From assembly GCA_037367405.1 (NCBI GenBank), contig JAZKJV010009633.1, forward strand, positions 248,001 to 312,000: a DNA stretch of 64,000 bases, written 5' to 3'. The translations under genes were made by a program, and so were the position numbers. Below are positions 32,062 through 44,309 of this stretch, one piece after another (within the stretch, counting starts at the first letter, position 1; the number at the start of each line of letters is the position of its first letter). The stretch comes from Ottelia alismoides (Eukaryota > Streptophyta > Magnoliopsida > Alismatales > Hydrocharitaceae). The notes below the pieces were generated by a model, which saw only the letters and a list, made by a program, of their open reading frames with translations, did no database searches and had not been told where the DNA came from.

Positions 32062-32076
32062 GCAAGTATAGGGGGA
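32062..32076 (+). other. Element B polypurine tract
   Basis: GCAAGTATAGGGGGA ends one base before the 3' LTR, the expected site of plus-strand priming. Confidence 0.85.
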
Positions 32077-35000
32077 TGGTGAATCTACGTTTCATCATCT
32101 TTATTCTATCATTTTGGCCTTGAAAATCCTAGTAAATGCGTGTAAATAGGCTTAATTCATGCATTTTAGCATCCATGTATATGTGTAAATATTGTATAAA
32201 ATGTGGTTTTTAATGCCAAAATTATAGAATAAAGAAAAGAAAAGAAAAAAGAATAAAATATTGTAAATATTTTATGACCCGAAACCCCGAGACCTAGGCA
32301 TCTCGATGACTAGGTCGACAGGGAATAAAGTAGGGGGAGATAAGGGCCAAAATACCAACACAAATTCCTTTTTAATTTATTCATTCTTTACTCATTTTGG
32401 GACCTATTTTTGGTTCCACTTTTTATACTTCAAATAAAGAAACTTTGTACATGAAAGTTGTAGATAATTAAATAAAGAAAAATACAAAATTGATTTCACT
32501 GAATAATAATACACAGATAAAAAGTTATGGTCTGAATAAAAATCCAGAAGCCCAACTTCCCAGACCCGTATCTCACAAATGAAAACTCCAAATGCATCAA
32601 ACTCACCTTTAATTGTATATAGAATAAAATAAGCTATTTAATGGCGGTGGTTTCGCATTTGGCGGAGCTACGGTTTGAAAGTTGAGTTTTGGACCCCTAT
32701 TGTATACTTGTATAGATTAAAATATTCATTTTATTATTTTTTCATTATTTTTGTATTTTTATATTTTTATAATTATGTAAATATTACTTATAATAATTGT
32801 GAATATTAAAATCAGAATAAAAATGTAAATAAAACTCAAAATAAAAATAAATGTAAATAAAATACACAGGAATTATACCTATGTACAAACCTATACAATA
32901 TCTACTTATATTTTATTAAATATACAAACATATTAATAAAATAAAATAAAAATATACTTGTGTATATAAAAGTATTCTATAATTTTAGAAAATAATAAAC
33001 ATAAATAATAAAATTAAAATACACAAAATAAAAATAAAAGAATAAAGTATATAGATATTATACCTATAAGGGGCATAAAAGTAAACTTGTAAAAATATAC
33101 TTCATAAAAATAATTAAAAATCACAAAAAAATAATTTATAAAATAATAAACATTTTTTATTAAATAACCTAAAATTAATAAAATATATTACTATTTTATA
33201 ATGAATTTTTAAATCTTTTTTGCAAGCTTTTTCCTGGTTGGTCCACGTGGACCAACCAGGGGGTTGGAGAGTTGACCCGCGGTCAACTCTCTGACCCCAG
33301 CCTGCTCAGTGTCAGAATGCGTTTTGTCCCCTTCTTCTCCCTTTTTTCTAGGACGATCCTTTCATCCTTCGGCCTAGATTTCATCTGAGTTTTTTTCTCC
33401 CCTATGACTGACCTTACACGCCCAATGTTTACATAGGGGAATGAAGCCATGTCCCGCCCGTGATCACCCCTTGAAAGTCACGCCTCGACCACAATTTCAA
33501 AAGGGACCCGTCACTTCCCTTGGAGTTTTGAACCCTTTCTAGCTCCTAGCTTTGCTCCTGTGCGTGTGCTCCGGTGGGAGGAGGGTGACAGCCTCCTTCT
33601 CCAGCCCCAAGGAGCGAGCTCGGTAGTCGGGAGGAGCTTCCAACCCCACCTCCGGCCAAACAGCCGTCGAGGTCTACCTCAGGTGCTTTCGCTCCTTTGA
33701 GGATGTTTTCTTTTCGTTTTTATGCATTTTTAGACTTAGCGTAGTCGCAGAAGCGGTTTCCCGTCGTTATTCTCGCGTTTCGCCCAACCGATTCCATCCT
33801 TGTAACTACGCCGGAGCGCAGCTCCGGCGACCACCAACCTCACTACGTTGCCACCCACACCGTTTTTCTGGCCCTGGGACCTTTTATTGTTGCCGTCAAT
33901 TTTCCTTGCAGGTCCAGGCGCCACAGACCCCACCTGGGGGTCGATTTCGCTGGAGCAGCTAGGGGGGCATCCCAGGAGGCTTCGCGTGCTTTTGGAAATG
34001 GAGAAGATCAACGGGGGGCGGACCTACGCTGAGACCAAATTCGCCGGCGGCGAGTTCCTTCACAGTTCTTCCCCCTTCGACCGGAGCCGTCGGATCGCGG
34101 TTCGTTCTTGGAGCATAGCAGCAACCGTCGGATTGTGCAAGCCTATCAACCGTCGGATCAACAGAGCAGCTTCTAATCGTAGCCGCACAGATGAAGGGGT
34201 ATCGGGCCCTGAGCTTGCGCCACGTGTCTTAAGTAAACGGCGCCCAGCCGTCCGATTCGCACCTCTGGGTATTTTGCACGATACACCCCGATTATTTTTG
34301 TATTTAATAATTGATTTCCAAGCTTTCCTTTGCTGTTAGAAACTATTGGACAATTCGTGTAACGCACCCTGCTACTTTGTGAAATTGCACTCGCGCCCTT
34401 GCCAGCGAGGCGCACGTGCGTGAGCACGTGCGCTTGGCTATTTTGCCTCCAAGGGCCTCTTGTTTTGGGTATTTCTTTTTGAACCTGAAAAGTGTCTGTT
34501 CAGTTATAATATTGCTGTGCAAATTGCGCTAAGGCCCCATACTTCTTGAATATTACATTTCTACCCCCGACCGTGTTGTATTTTCTTTTTGCTTCTTGTA
34601 TTTGTTGCATGCATCTATAAAACCCCATAAAATCCCCAAAAATCACACTAAGTCTTTGTTGCACATTAGTTTAACGGCATATTTTTATTTTCCATAATTA
34701 TTGCATTTTCATATTTATTAAAAATAAAAAATAGCCATTTTGTGCACTGTTTAGCTTAGAAAATCCATAAAAAAAATATAAAAACACTCCATAAAAATCC
34801 CAAAAAAATATATTTTGTTTCTCTTAGTGTGTTTTAACTTCAGTCCAAAATTCACTAAAAATTACAAAAGAAAACTCATAAAAATCACAAAACTCTAAAA
34901 ACCTTCATAAAAATTTAAAAAATTCATAAAAAATCCAAAAATTGTGTTTTCTTTTCCTGAATCTTCTTTGTTTTGTTACCTTTAATTTAAAATTAATTTA

Positions 35001-35657
35001 GGGAATTTTTTAATATTATTTGCTATTTTTCATCCCCATTTTAATTCCGGCCAGCAATTAATTCACTGTTTTCTTTTATTTTGACTTTTAAAAATACCAA
35101 AAATATTTGAAAAAATTACCCAAAAATCACAAAAATAGTAGAAAATCATAAAAAGGCCAAAAATATTTTATTTGCTAATTTTTGAACATTTTTATCTATC
35201 CTTATAATTATCTCTTTCTCCCTTTTATTACATAGTTCATATATTCCAATATTGAAAAAGAAAAGATAAAAAAATATAAAATATAAAAAGAAATTTATAA
35301 AATCAGAAATTAAAAAAAATCAAAATTTAAAAATATAAAATTAAAAATTAAATAAAAATATAAAATGAAAAACCCACAAAACAAATAGCATAGATAGAGA
35401 ACTTATCACATTCACACATTTGGGCCTTAATGTCCCATTCTACCTGTCTGCTCCCTGTGTTCGACCTCTACACATACTTGCACCTATACACATCTTTGTT
35501 GTAGAGTTATAATAAATTTTAACTCCACACACTTTCACTGCTTTAATTGATTGTCGTGGGTTAATTGTTGTTTGAATCGGGATTTTTGAGCGGTCACCGC
35601 ATCGATTGCGGTTTTGCCTTGTGAAACCGTACGACCCTTTATTTTTCCTGTTCAACA
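32077..35657 (+). repeat. Element B 3' LTR
   Basis: It pairs with 22504-26089 and starts TGGTGAATCTACG, a one-base change from the 5' copy. It keeps the palindrome (33233-33260), the possible intron (33683-33911) and about 60 bp (34368-34427) that the 5' LTR lost between GCAC repeats. It lacks about 80 bp between two AGCA repeats. It ends CTGTTCAACA, followed by the duplicated CCTGC. Confidence 0.93.
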
Positions 35658-37347
35658 CCTGCAGATAGGGAGGAGGTAGATGCCGAGCAGAGCAGAGACA
35701 GTCTAGCAGGGCAACCTTCTCTAGTTTTTGAGAGTGATAGAGAGTTTCAGTTCTCCCATGCAGATTTGGCAGCGTTCACGCAGAGTTTTCAGAGGCCAGA
35801 TCCACCAGCACCCAGTTGTCCAGAGCTGAAGCCACTTCCTGCATCGCTGAAGTATAGATTCCTTGCGGGTGAGCATGAGATGTACCCAGTCATTATCTCT
35901 ACCGATTTGACTGGAGAGCGGGAATCCCGTCTGATGGGGGTTCTTGAAAAGAACCGCAAGGCAATAAGATGGAGTGTAACAGATCTCCAAGGGATAAGTC
36001 CGGCCCTGTGCTCCCACCATATCTATATCGAGGACGAGGCGAAGCCGTCGTGTGAGTTCCAGCGGCGGCTGAACCCGAATCTGAGAGAGGTTGTCATGAA
36101 GGAGATTTCGAAATGGTGGAGCGCCGATTTTATCTACCCCATCTCTGACTCCAAGTGGGTCAGCCCTTTACATGTGGTGCCCAAGAAGACGGGCATCACT
36201 ACAGTGGTCAGTGAGTCTGGAGAGGAGATTGCTACACGGGTACCCACTTCTTGGAGGGTCTGCGTTGATTACAGGAGACTCAACCGGGCCACCAAGAAGG
36301 ATCATTTCCCCCTGCCCTTTATAGATCAGATCATTGAGAGACTGGCGGGGAAGAGCCACTACTATTTTCTGGATGGATGCTCGGGCTACAACCAGGTGGC
36401 CATCGCTCCCGAGGACCAGGACAAGACCACCTTTACCTGTCCCTTCGGCACATACGCCTTCCGACGCAAGCCATTTGGGCTATGCAATGCCCATGCGACT
36501 TTTCAGAGATGCATGCTGTCGATTTTTTCGGACATGGTAGGGGAGTGCTTGGAGTTCTTCATGGATGATTTCTCGGTTTACGGCGACGGATTTGACTCCT
36601 GTCTTGACTGTCTAGACCAAGTACTTTTGCGATGTATAGAGGTTCACTTGGTGTTATCTTGGGAGAAGAGTCACTTCATGGTGACTCAAGGGACGGTGTT
36701 GGGCCATATCATCTCCAACAGGGGCATGGAGGTTGATCCGGCCAAGGTAGATGTCATTAGAAAACTCGCACCACTGTCCAATTTGCGGAAGTTACGGTCA
36801 TTCCTAGGGCACGTCGGTTTCTACCGACGATTCATTCATGATTTTAGTAGGATTGTCCGACCGTTGACTGACCTGCTGACGAAATACACCGAGTTCCTTG
36901 TCGATGACAAGTGTCTTTCGTCCTTCGAGACTATCAAGAGATGTGTTGTTGAGGCTCCTGTTCTCCAGCCACCTGATTGGTCTCTCCCATTCGAGATCAT
37001 GACGGATGCCTCCGATTTTGCCGTAGGGGCCGTGCTGGGATAGAGGAGAGATGGAGTTCCATTTGCTATCCACTACGCTAGCCGCACATTGGATTCCGTG
37101 CAGCGGAACTACACTGTCACAGAGAAGGAAATGCTAGCCGTAGTCTTCGCCCTAGATAAGTTCAGATCATACATTATTGGATCTAGAGTGACCTTGTTTA
37201 CTGATCATACCGCCATCAGGTACCTCATGGCAAAGAAGGATGCCAAGGCCAGATTGACTAGATGGATCCTTCTACTCCAGGAGTTCGACATTGAGATCAA
37301 GGATAAGCCTGGAGTCAAGAATGTGGTGGCGGATCATCTCTCCCGTT
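35658..37347 (+). pseudogene. pol: Element C reverse transcriptase and RNase H (after element B)
   Basis: The frame resumes after B and reads linker (FSHADLAAFTQSFQRPD), ELKPLPASLKYRFL, then reverse transcriptase: ADFIYPISDSKWVSPLHVVPKK, FMDDFSVYGD near 36560, GHIISNRGMEVDP. Two normally conserved residues are changed in the FRRMPFGLCNAPATF region (M to K, P to H). RNase H follows with MTDASDFAVGAVLG, FTDHTAI and VADHLSR, its acidic residues present. A TAG at 37041 replaces the Gln of VLGQRRDG and a one-base indel near 37347 breaks the frame before integrase. Confidence 0.9.
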
Positions 37348-38713
37348 AGAGCATCTTGAGGATTCTGAGCAGATTGACCCTATTTGTGAGACCTTCCCAG
37401 ATGAGGCGATCCTTGCTATCGCATCTCTCCTGTGGTACGCCGATATTGTGAACTTTCTTGTTGTTAAGAAAGTTCCACAAGATTGGCCCAGGCAGAGGCT
37501 CGAGACCTTCCTTGCGAAGGCCAAGTCCTACCGCTGGGAGGATCCCATCCTTTACCACGAAGGAGGGGATAGCGTCTGGCGTAGGTGCATTCCTCAGGAG
37601 GAGCACCATAGCGTCCTCACTTACTGCCACAAGTTTGAGGAAGGAGGACATCACTCTAGGAGGAGAACGACACAGAAAGTGCTCCAATCCGGTTTGTGGT
37701 GGCCTACCCTCTTCAAGGACTCTGATGAGTTCGTGAAGAGGTGTACTGACTGTCAGAGGATGGGCACTTGTGGACAGCGTGATATGATGCCGATGTAGCC
37801 CATTCACTTCTGTGAGGTTTTTGACGCATGGGGCATCGATTTCATGGGTCCATTCCCTAGGAGTCAGGGATTTGAGTACATTCTGTTGGCCGTTGATTAT
37901 GTGAGTCATTGTGTTGAGGCCATCCCCGCCCGAACCGCTGATGCCAGGACAGTTTGCAGATTTTTGAGGAAGCACATCATTACACGGTTCGGGGTCCCTC
38001 GAGGGTTGATTTCTGACGGGGGGTCTCATTTCATCAACGACCAGGTGAAGGCCCTTGCTAGCGTGTTCGGCATAGACCATCGGGTTGCCACTCCATACCA
38101 TCCACAGACGAATGGTCTAGCCAAGGCGTCGAACAGGGAGATCAAGACTATTTTGCAGAAAGTCGTCCGCCATGACCGAAAGGATTGGTCACAGCTTTTG
38201 GACTTGGTCTTGTGGGCATATAGGACGTCTTTCAAGACACCTTTGGGCACATCTCCTTTTCGCCTCGTATATGGCAAGCCGTACCATTTACCTGTTGAGC
38301 TGAGACACAGGTCACTTCGGGCAGTTACAGATATTCTTTTGGATCCAGATAGTGTAGGAGACCAGAGGAGGGCAGAGTTAGCATCCTTGGAGGAGCTTAG
38401 AGATACCGCCTTCTCAAACATCCTACAGTACAAGGAGAGAGTGAAGGAGTGGCATGATTCTCATATCAGCCACAAACATTTTGAGCCTGGACAGAGAGTA
38501 TGGTTGTTTGATGCTAGGCTTCGTCTATTTCCAGGAAAGCTACAGAGCAAATGGAAGGGCCCATATCTAGTGAGAAAGGTACACGACAACGTTAGCATTG
38601 ACATATCCGAATTGTCTCCTGAGAGTACCTTTCGAGTGAACGGCCAGCGGCTCAAGCCATTTCTAGACCATGAGCTGCAGGTCATTGATGTTGCCCCTAT
38701 TCATTTTGCATGA
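37348..38713 (+). pseudogene. int: Element C integrase
   Basis: In the shifted frame, a long pre-integrase segment (EHLEDSEQIDP, FPDEAILAI) is followed by a zinc-binding region (HKF...GHHS...CTDCQ near 37630-37760), a TAG at 37796, then the catalytic core with [19 protein letters not shown] and [13 protein letters not shown]. The lysine in GLAK stands where A has the catalytic glutamate (GLAE), so the DDE triad is broken. The end ([22 protein letters not shown]) closes with the native stop at 38711. Confidence 0.9.
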
Positions 38714-38837
38714 GATGTGGTCTTTTGACTCACATCTATTGCATCTCACGCCTGATTATCACTGTTCTTCCGATCTGTATAGATCCAGATGTCCATATCA
38801 TTCCATTCTTTAGTCCCACATCCCGTTTATCATCTTT

Positions 38838-39190
38838 GATTATAGGGTGCACTTTACCCTAAGTATAGGGGGGATGTAGGACCTTTGGGTATTTCTTTTG
38901 ATTCTTTCTGCCCCTTTTTTGTTGCCTATACTTAGGGATATGTCACCCTAAGTATAGGGGGGTAGACCCTGTACATTCGTCACTCGGTTTTCCCTTTGTG
39001 TACATCCTACTATACTTAGGATTATTTGATCCTAAGTATAGGGGGAAAAGCCGAGACTCTCTTGATTTTCTATTCATTCATTCGTCTTTGTATATAGCCT
39101 TCCTTTTCACTTCCCTATACATAGCACGAGTTATGTCTTCTTCATCGCTCTTGACTCTGAGGACATCATTCGAGCAAAGTATAGGGGGGT
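38838..39190 (+). repeat. Array of four polypurine-tract-like stem-loops (element C)
   Basis: Stem-loops lie at about 38838-38873, 38925-38962, 39009-39045 and 39113-39190 (long, imperfect). Each ends in AAGTATAGGGGG or GGGGGG. The third is identical to B's fifth through stem, loop and G run. Stem positions next to the loop vary but mostly keep pairing (GGGT/ACCC in the first, GGAT/ATCC in the third). The final one shares ACGAGTTATGTC with B and D. Confidence 0.83.
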
Positions 39191-40039
39191 GTGTATATAT
39201 TTCATATCTACTTTAGCCATAACTTGTACTTTGTGTGAGCGTGTTAATAAATAAAATTGGCTAAAAACGTAAAATCCATAAAAATTAAAAATTTTCCCTG
39301 TAAATAATCATTCTTTGATTTTCACATACATAGCTATTGTACAAAATTATTTTTGTAAAATTTTTTTCAAAAACTTTTTGTGTAAAGTTTGTGTAAATAT
39401 TTTCATATCAAAATTATATATATATAGTAAAAATTTTTTCCAAAATGTATTGAAAATCAAAAGTTTGCAAAAATCTTGTGTAAATTTGTGTAAATATTTT
39501 GCAAAACTTGCATTCATGCATACATCCATGATTTCAAAACATTTTTCAAAATTTTTTGCATGTTTGTAAAAATTGTGTAAATAACATCTTTGTATATATG
39601 TATATAGTTTTTCCTGGATTATAGTTGACATTTAAACTAGCCTGGAATTACATTGGGAAATGGAGCTTGATTAAGATCTTAATCCACCTAATTCTAAGAG
39701 GAACCTTATAGGGCTTAGGGTTAAGGCTTTTCAGGTCCATGGTGACTTAATTCTTTGAGTCCACTAGGCTATGATCACATGTCATCTCAATGAGCCTAAG
39801 TGGAGCACTTAACAACACAGACATGACTCATATAGACAATGGCTTTACTTGGACACCGCACTTAGCACCGAGCTCTCTACGGATGAGGTGGTGAGGAGGC
39901 AGTCTTCCTTGACTTGGGGTAGCATATGAGGGTAGTACTTCTAGGAAGAACCTCTCTTCTTCTTTTAGTGAAGGAAGTGCGTCTCAACTTGGTCTGGTTG
40001 CCATGAGGTCTAACGACAGGAGTAGTGGGTTGCAATAAT

Positions 40040-40085
40040 GCTTCAAAAGAGGGATAGTCTTCTGGCTCAAGAGGAAAAACTCCTT
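40040..40085 (+). other. Conserved 45-bp non-coding block (C copy)
   Basis: This matches the block at 31364-31410 with one or two differences and lies about 700 bp before the polypurine tract, much as in B and D. Confidence 0.65.
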
Positions 40086-40782
40086 GTATATATGCTGCAC
40101 ATGTATATGTTGTATAGATGCACTCGAAAAAAAAATTCAAAAAGAAAATAACTCCAAAAAAAGTGGTGGGTCTGAGAGAAAATGACAATCCCACCGGAGT
40201 ATGTATATAGTGCAATAAGCAAAGCTTGAGATTCATGTCCCACCTTATGTAGCTTGCAGCAGGGAGACTTGGCTACACTGGTTGAGCTCCCAAGGATACA
40301 TGGCTACACTGGCCATGGTCCATTCTGTTCTTCCCCCTCTTCTTGAGCTGGTTGAACTTGAACTTAGAAGGGAATACCCCGCTCCTCGAGGAAAGAGTGG
40401 CCAGATTGGGGTCATAGAGTTACCTTGTTGGGGAGGGTTGTCAAGTTTCCATTTCTGAGGTGGAGAGCTTATACTTCACATTCACAGTACAAGGAAAGAT
40501 TCATGGTCTTCAGGGTTTGTGTTTGATGACTTGTTCTGATCTGGATTGTTGAGGAGTCTTAATTATAGATTGGTGGAACTTAGAGGCTGTTGAGTTTTAA
40601 ACTTAAGTCCAAATAAGGTTCCGACACATTAATAATCCAAAGATCTGATCGAGCTCCATATTTCAATTTAATGAAGGCAAGTTTAATAATCAACCTTGAT
40701 CCATGTACATTCTCCTCTTTTTCTTTTTCTTTTTCTTTTTCACTTCTTTTTCAAATAAGTGTTTGCTAAGGGACTAGCAAAG

Positions 40783-40797
40783 TTAAGTATAGGGGGG
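40783..40797 (+). other. Element C polypurine tract
   Basis: TTAAGTATAGGGGGG ends at the base before the 3' LTR and is identical in core to the hairpin 3' arms upstream. Confidence 0.88.
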
Positions 40798-43700
40798 TGA
40801 TGAATACTCATTCATCACTCTTTATTGTTATATTTTAGCTACAAAAACCTTTGCAAATACATGTAGATATATGTAAAACAAATAATTACCGAAGTGCATG
40901 CATTGTGTAAAAATTAATAATTAGCATGTTTTTGTGCAAAAATAAAAGAATAAAGAATTAAAAGAAAAAGAGGGAGATATTTAGAATAAATATTGAGCAA
41001 CCTAATCCCAAGGGAGGGCTCAGCATGGGCCTGACCGCATAAAAGCCAAAGTAGAGAGAGATAAGGGAGCTCATGTGTAAATATACCTGTAAATAAAATA
41101 ATAATATTTTCCTCTAAAAATAAAATAAAATGGGCTTGTATATATTTGTAAATATTTGTAAATACAAAATCAAAATAAAAGTAAGAAAATTAAAAAGAAA
41201 TAAAAATATCTTCTCCACTTGTATATTCATCATGTACATAGACCACCTTTCTCTATTTATTTCACCTTGTAAATAACTAAATTAAATTCCATAAAAAATT
41301 GTATATATTCTATATGTCATAGTGTAAATAAATAAAATAAAAACCATAAAAACCAAAATTAAATAAAAAGAACAAAGTTAAAAATCAAAAGAAACATTGT
41401 ATATATACCATGTATATAAATGTGTATATCTATTTATTTAACCCTTGTACATAAATAATAAAAATAAAATAAAAACATCAAAATATTCCTAATTTTATTC
41501 TATAAATAAATAAAATATAAAATTAAGATAAAAATGTACAAAATAATTAATTAAAAAATAAAAAATTAAAAAATCCATATTGTATATACCTATGTATATT
41601 ATACTATAGTGTACATACTCTATTTTTATTTCAAAAAATTAATTAAAAATCACAGAAAAATAGTTTAAAATAAAAGAAACATTTTTCATGTTTTAAGTTT
41701 TTCCTAATTCAGCCATTTATTATTTTATTTTTAATTTCTAATTATTTCTGACATGGCCTCTTCTGATTGGTCCACGAGGGACGTTGACCCCCCGGTCAAC
41801 TCCCCCCTTGGACCACTACCCACGGGTCATGTACGCCCGACCCGACTTCGCGGATTTATTGCATCATGACCCGATCATCAAAACCGCTATTCCCGGGCTC
41901 CATTTCTTCCTCTTGGATCCGAGATCCTCGCCCGGTCATCAGCCTTGGGATCCGCGCTCTGAGCTTCACGCCTGACTCCCATCTAGCCGGACCCCTAGCC
42001 ATATAAAGAATCAGCTCCGCCCTCACTTGCAGGCATCTTTGGCTCAGCTCATTCCACCCTAGGACCTCCATAGACACCGCCTGAGTGACAGCTCGCGATT
42101 GGCTGTGTTGCAGCGAGGAGGGAGCGACCAGACCATTGATCCGGCGACTTTGCGCTGCCGTGCGCCGCCCAGACGTGGTGCTCGAGCCTCGAGCATCGAC
42201 GACCCTCAAGGCTAGGACCTAGAGCTTCACCGGCTCATTCCCAATCGACCTCGACCAGTAGGTAGCCTTTTTCCCTTCTCTCTTTAGCTAATTTTGATTT
42301 ACGCCCAAATCTATCCATCGCTGACGAACCTTGATTCCGACCACCCTCGCCCACCTCTCGACCATCGGACTCGACCACCATCTTCGCGCTTCTCCCACGC
42401 ATCTTCTGCACCCAACCATCCAACCCAGTTCGCACAGGAACTGGGATACGAGCCCCACCGCCATCGCAACGCCGGAGCTCGCCCATATCGCCGCACCGTT
42501 CACCTCCACCACCTCTAACGGGTCGAGGCACTTTGCCCTCGACCCAGGAGTCTGTTGCATTGCTTTGCAGGTCAAGCCAAGCCCATCTGAGGGCTCGGAC
42601 ATCAGGGAGAAGCAGCTCCAGCTCCGCCGTGGTCGCTGGACCAACTCCGACGCCTCCAGCTTCATCGGAGGCTCTCTTCAGACGCAGGAGGCCCAGGCGC
42701 ATCTTCTCCAATCTTCAGTAGCCTCTGAGGAGCTCTCCTGCACGCATACGAGCCTGGCGAAACTCGCCGGCGTCGAGTTCTTGGAGTATCCTCCATAGCC
42801 ATCCATCTAGCCCTCCAGCTCTAGATCAGATCGCAGCCGTTCCCTTCAGGAGCAGCCACCATTGTCCGATCAGTGGAGGATAGATCGGGACCGTCAGATC
42901 AGCGAGGGTTAGCCACACCTCTTCTCAACCGTCAGATCACCACGTGGTGGCCTTCTGGCTCTCGACTTAATAAAAGGGTAATTTACCCTTAGACCCTCAT
43001 CTTTTTAGTTGTTAATATTTAGTCCTGTAAATACGTTTCTTAGTTGTTTTTATTTTGGCCATTTTGCATCGAGGACCCTGTTGTTTATCTTGTTTGCATT
43101 TATGCCCCTGTACATGATGGACACGTGCATCGACACGTGAGTGTTGGTGTAATTGCAGCTCTTATCCTGTGTTTCTAGCATGTTACTTTTTATAGTTTTA
43201 TTAATTGGAATGACACTTATGCCCCTCTGAGTGTAACACACGTGCAGCGTGTGTGGTTCTCGCTTTTTACACTTTGGGCCATATACTTTCCAGCCTTGTT
43301 ATTCAAGGGGCCCTGGAACTTATTTTAATTGTAGATAGGTCCCTGTGCACTGTGCCTTGTTGTTTGTTTTTAATAAAACAGCAAAACTACTCCAAATTTG
43401 ATGAAAATTGGACACATGGCTCCTGCCATGGTGTAAAATTTTCTCTAATTTTTGGAGACATTTTTGACTCTTTTTAGTATTTTTAAAAATTCAAAAACAC
43501 GCATTTTTCTTACTGTCCAGTTCTAAAAATCACAAAAAATATAAAACAACTTTAAAAATTACAAAAAATAGATATTGTTTGATTTGCCGTGTTTGATTTT
43601 CTAACCAATTTTGGTCATTTTTAGATTTATAAAAAGTATAAAAATTGAAAAACATTGAAAACCTTCTAAAAATTCTAATAAATAATTGAAAAATCCAAAA

Positions 43701-44309
43701 ATAATAAATACAGTGCCTAATTTTTCCTTGTATTTCACACTTTATAGGAAAATTATCTTCAGGTTTTATTAGGGTCATTTTGTATTTTAATTTGGCCCTG
43801 GAAGCCTAACTGGACATTGTCTTGAATTTTCTGTCTTGTTTCATTTTTATAAAATTCCATAAAAATCAGAAAACCCCAAAAATTAACCAAAAACATAGAA
43901 AAATATAAAAAACATAAAAATATTTTTGTTTGATTTTTTTGAGCTTATTTGAGTAGTTAAATAATTGTGTGAAGTTGCTTGTTTCCTTGTTTTTCCTATT
44001 TTCTTCATTATTTAAAAATCCAAAAAAAATATAAAAATAATATAAATCCACCAAAAATCATTTTTTTATTTGTTTTTATTTCTGACTACTTTGTAGGCCG
44101 CGAGGCCATCACGTACTCCTTGAGTTCGACCCTGGTCGCTATACCAGGTTAATCTAATAACGAGACCGCTATCTTGAGTTTTATCGTGTTTTGATTTCTA
44201 TTTGGTGGTCTGATCTTTTTCTCGTTGAGCCACCTGAGCTACTGAGGTCGCAACGACCACTCTTGATTTATCCTACCTCGGTTGCTCCATCGGGTTCTGC
44301 CGCTCGTCG
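40798..44309 (+). repeat. Element C 3' LTR
   Basis: It starts TGATGAATACTCATTCATCA, itself an 8-bp inverted repeat around ACTC, and ends GCTCGTCG where the 5' LTR has GCTCATCA. It includes GTTGACC/GGTCAAC (41783-41800), a TATAAAGA box (42002-42009), a possible intron (42262-42570) and an A-tract-rich segment (43470-44070). Past the end, TATATAC sequence is D's 3' LTR in the opposite orientation, so C inserted there. C's own target duplication cannot be checked because its left end is outside the window. Confidence 0.9.
42002..42009 (+). promoter_or_regulatory. TATA box in the C 3' LTR
   Basis: TATAAAGA lies at the start of a GC-rich stretch, about 200 bp after the W-box-like pair and 255 bp before the possible donor site at 42262. 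The paired region of the 5' LTR lies beyond the B' insertion. Confidence 0.5.

Larger units (their letters stand above)
29417..32076 (+). other. Element B 3' untranslated region
   Basis: This 2.7-kb non-coding stretch holds, in order, the hairpin array (29507-30120), an AT-rich segment full of TTTGAAAA-type repeats (30270-30620), a degenerate AT segment, a transition block (GGAACCTTATAGG near 31042) shared with C and D, the conserved 45-bp block (31364-31410), further C-like segments (CTTGAACTTAGAAGGG near 31645) and the polypurine tract. The small frames here are not conserved and are not taken as genes. Confidence 0.75.
22504..35657 (+). mobile_element. Element B: non-autonomous, protease-only gypsy-type element
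   Basis: The 13.2-kb element has LTRs of 3586 and 3581 bp, a tRNA-Asp-like primer site with one change, a leader, one protease-containing frame, a long structured 3' UTR and a polypurine tract, bounded by exact CCTGC duplications. The 6-kb interior contains no capsid, reverse transcriptase, RNase H or integrase. Leader motifs and 3' UTR hairpins match C and D, so mobilisation by C/D-type proteins is likely. Its LTRs have diverged by many substitutions and indels, so it is clearly older than A. It inserted into C between protease and reverse transcriptase. Confidence 0.92.
38714..40782 (+). other. Element C 3' untranslated region
   Basis: This is collinear with B's 3' UTR: hairpin array (38838-39190), AT-rich TTTGTAAA/TTTCAAAA segment (39335-39600), a GGAACCTTATAGG block (39700), the conserved 45-bp block (40040-40085), CTTGAACTTAGAAGGG (40348) and the polypurine tract. 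No conserved protein was seen in it. Confidence 0.75.

Noticed and set aside
37346..38101. 251-codon minus-strand frame opposite the C integrase
   Set aside because: It is a shadow of the plus-strand integrase coding sequence.
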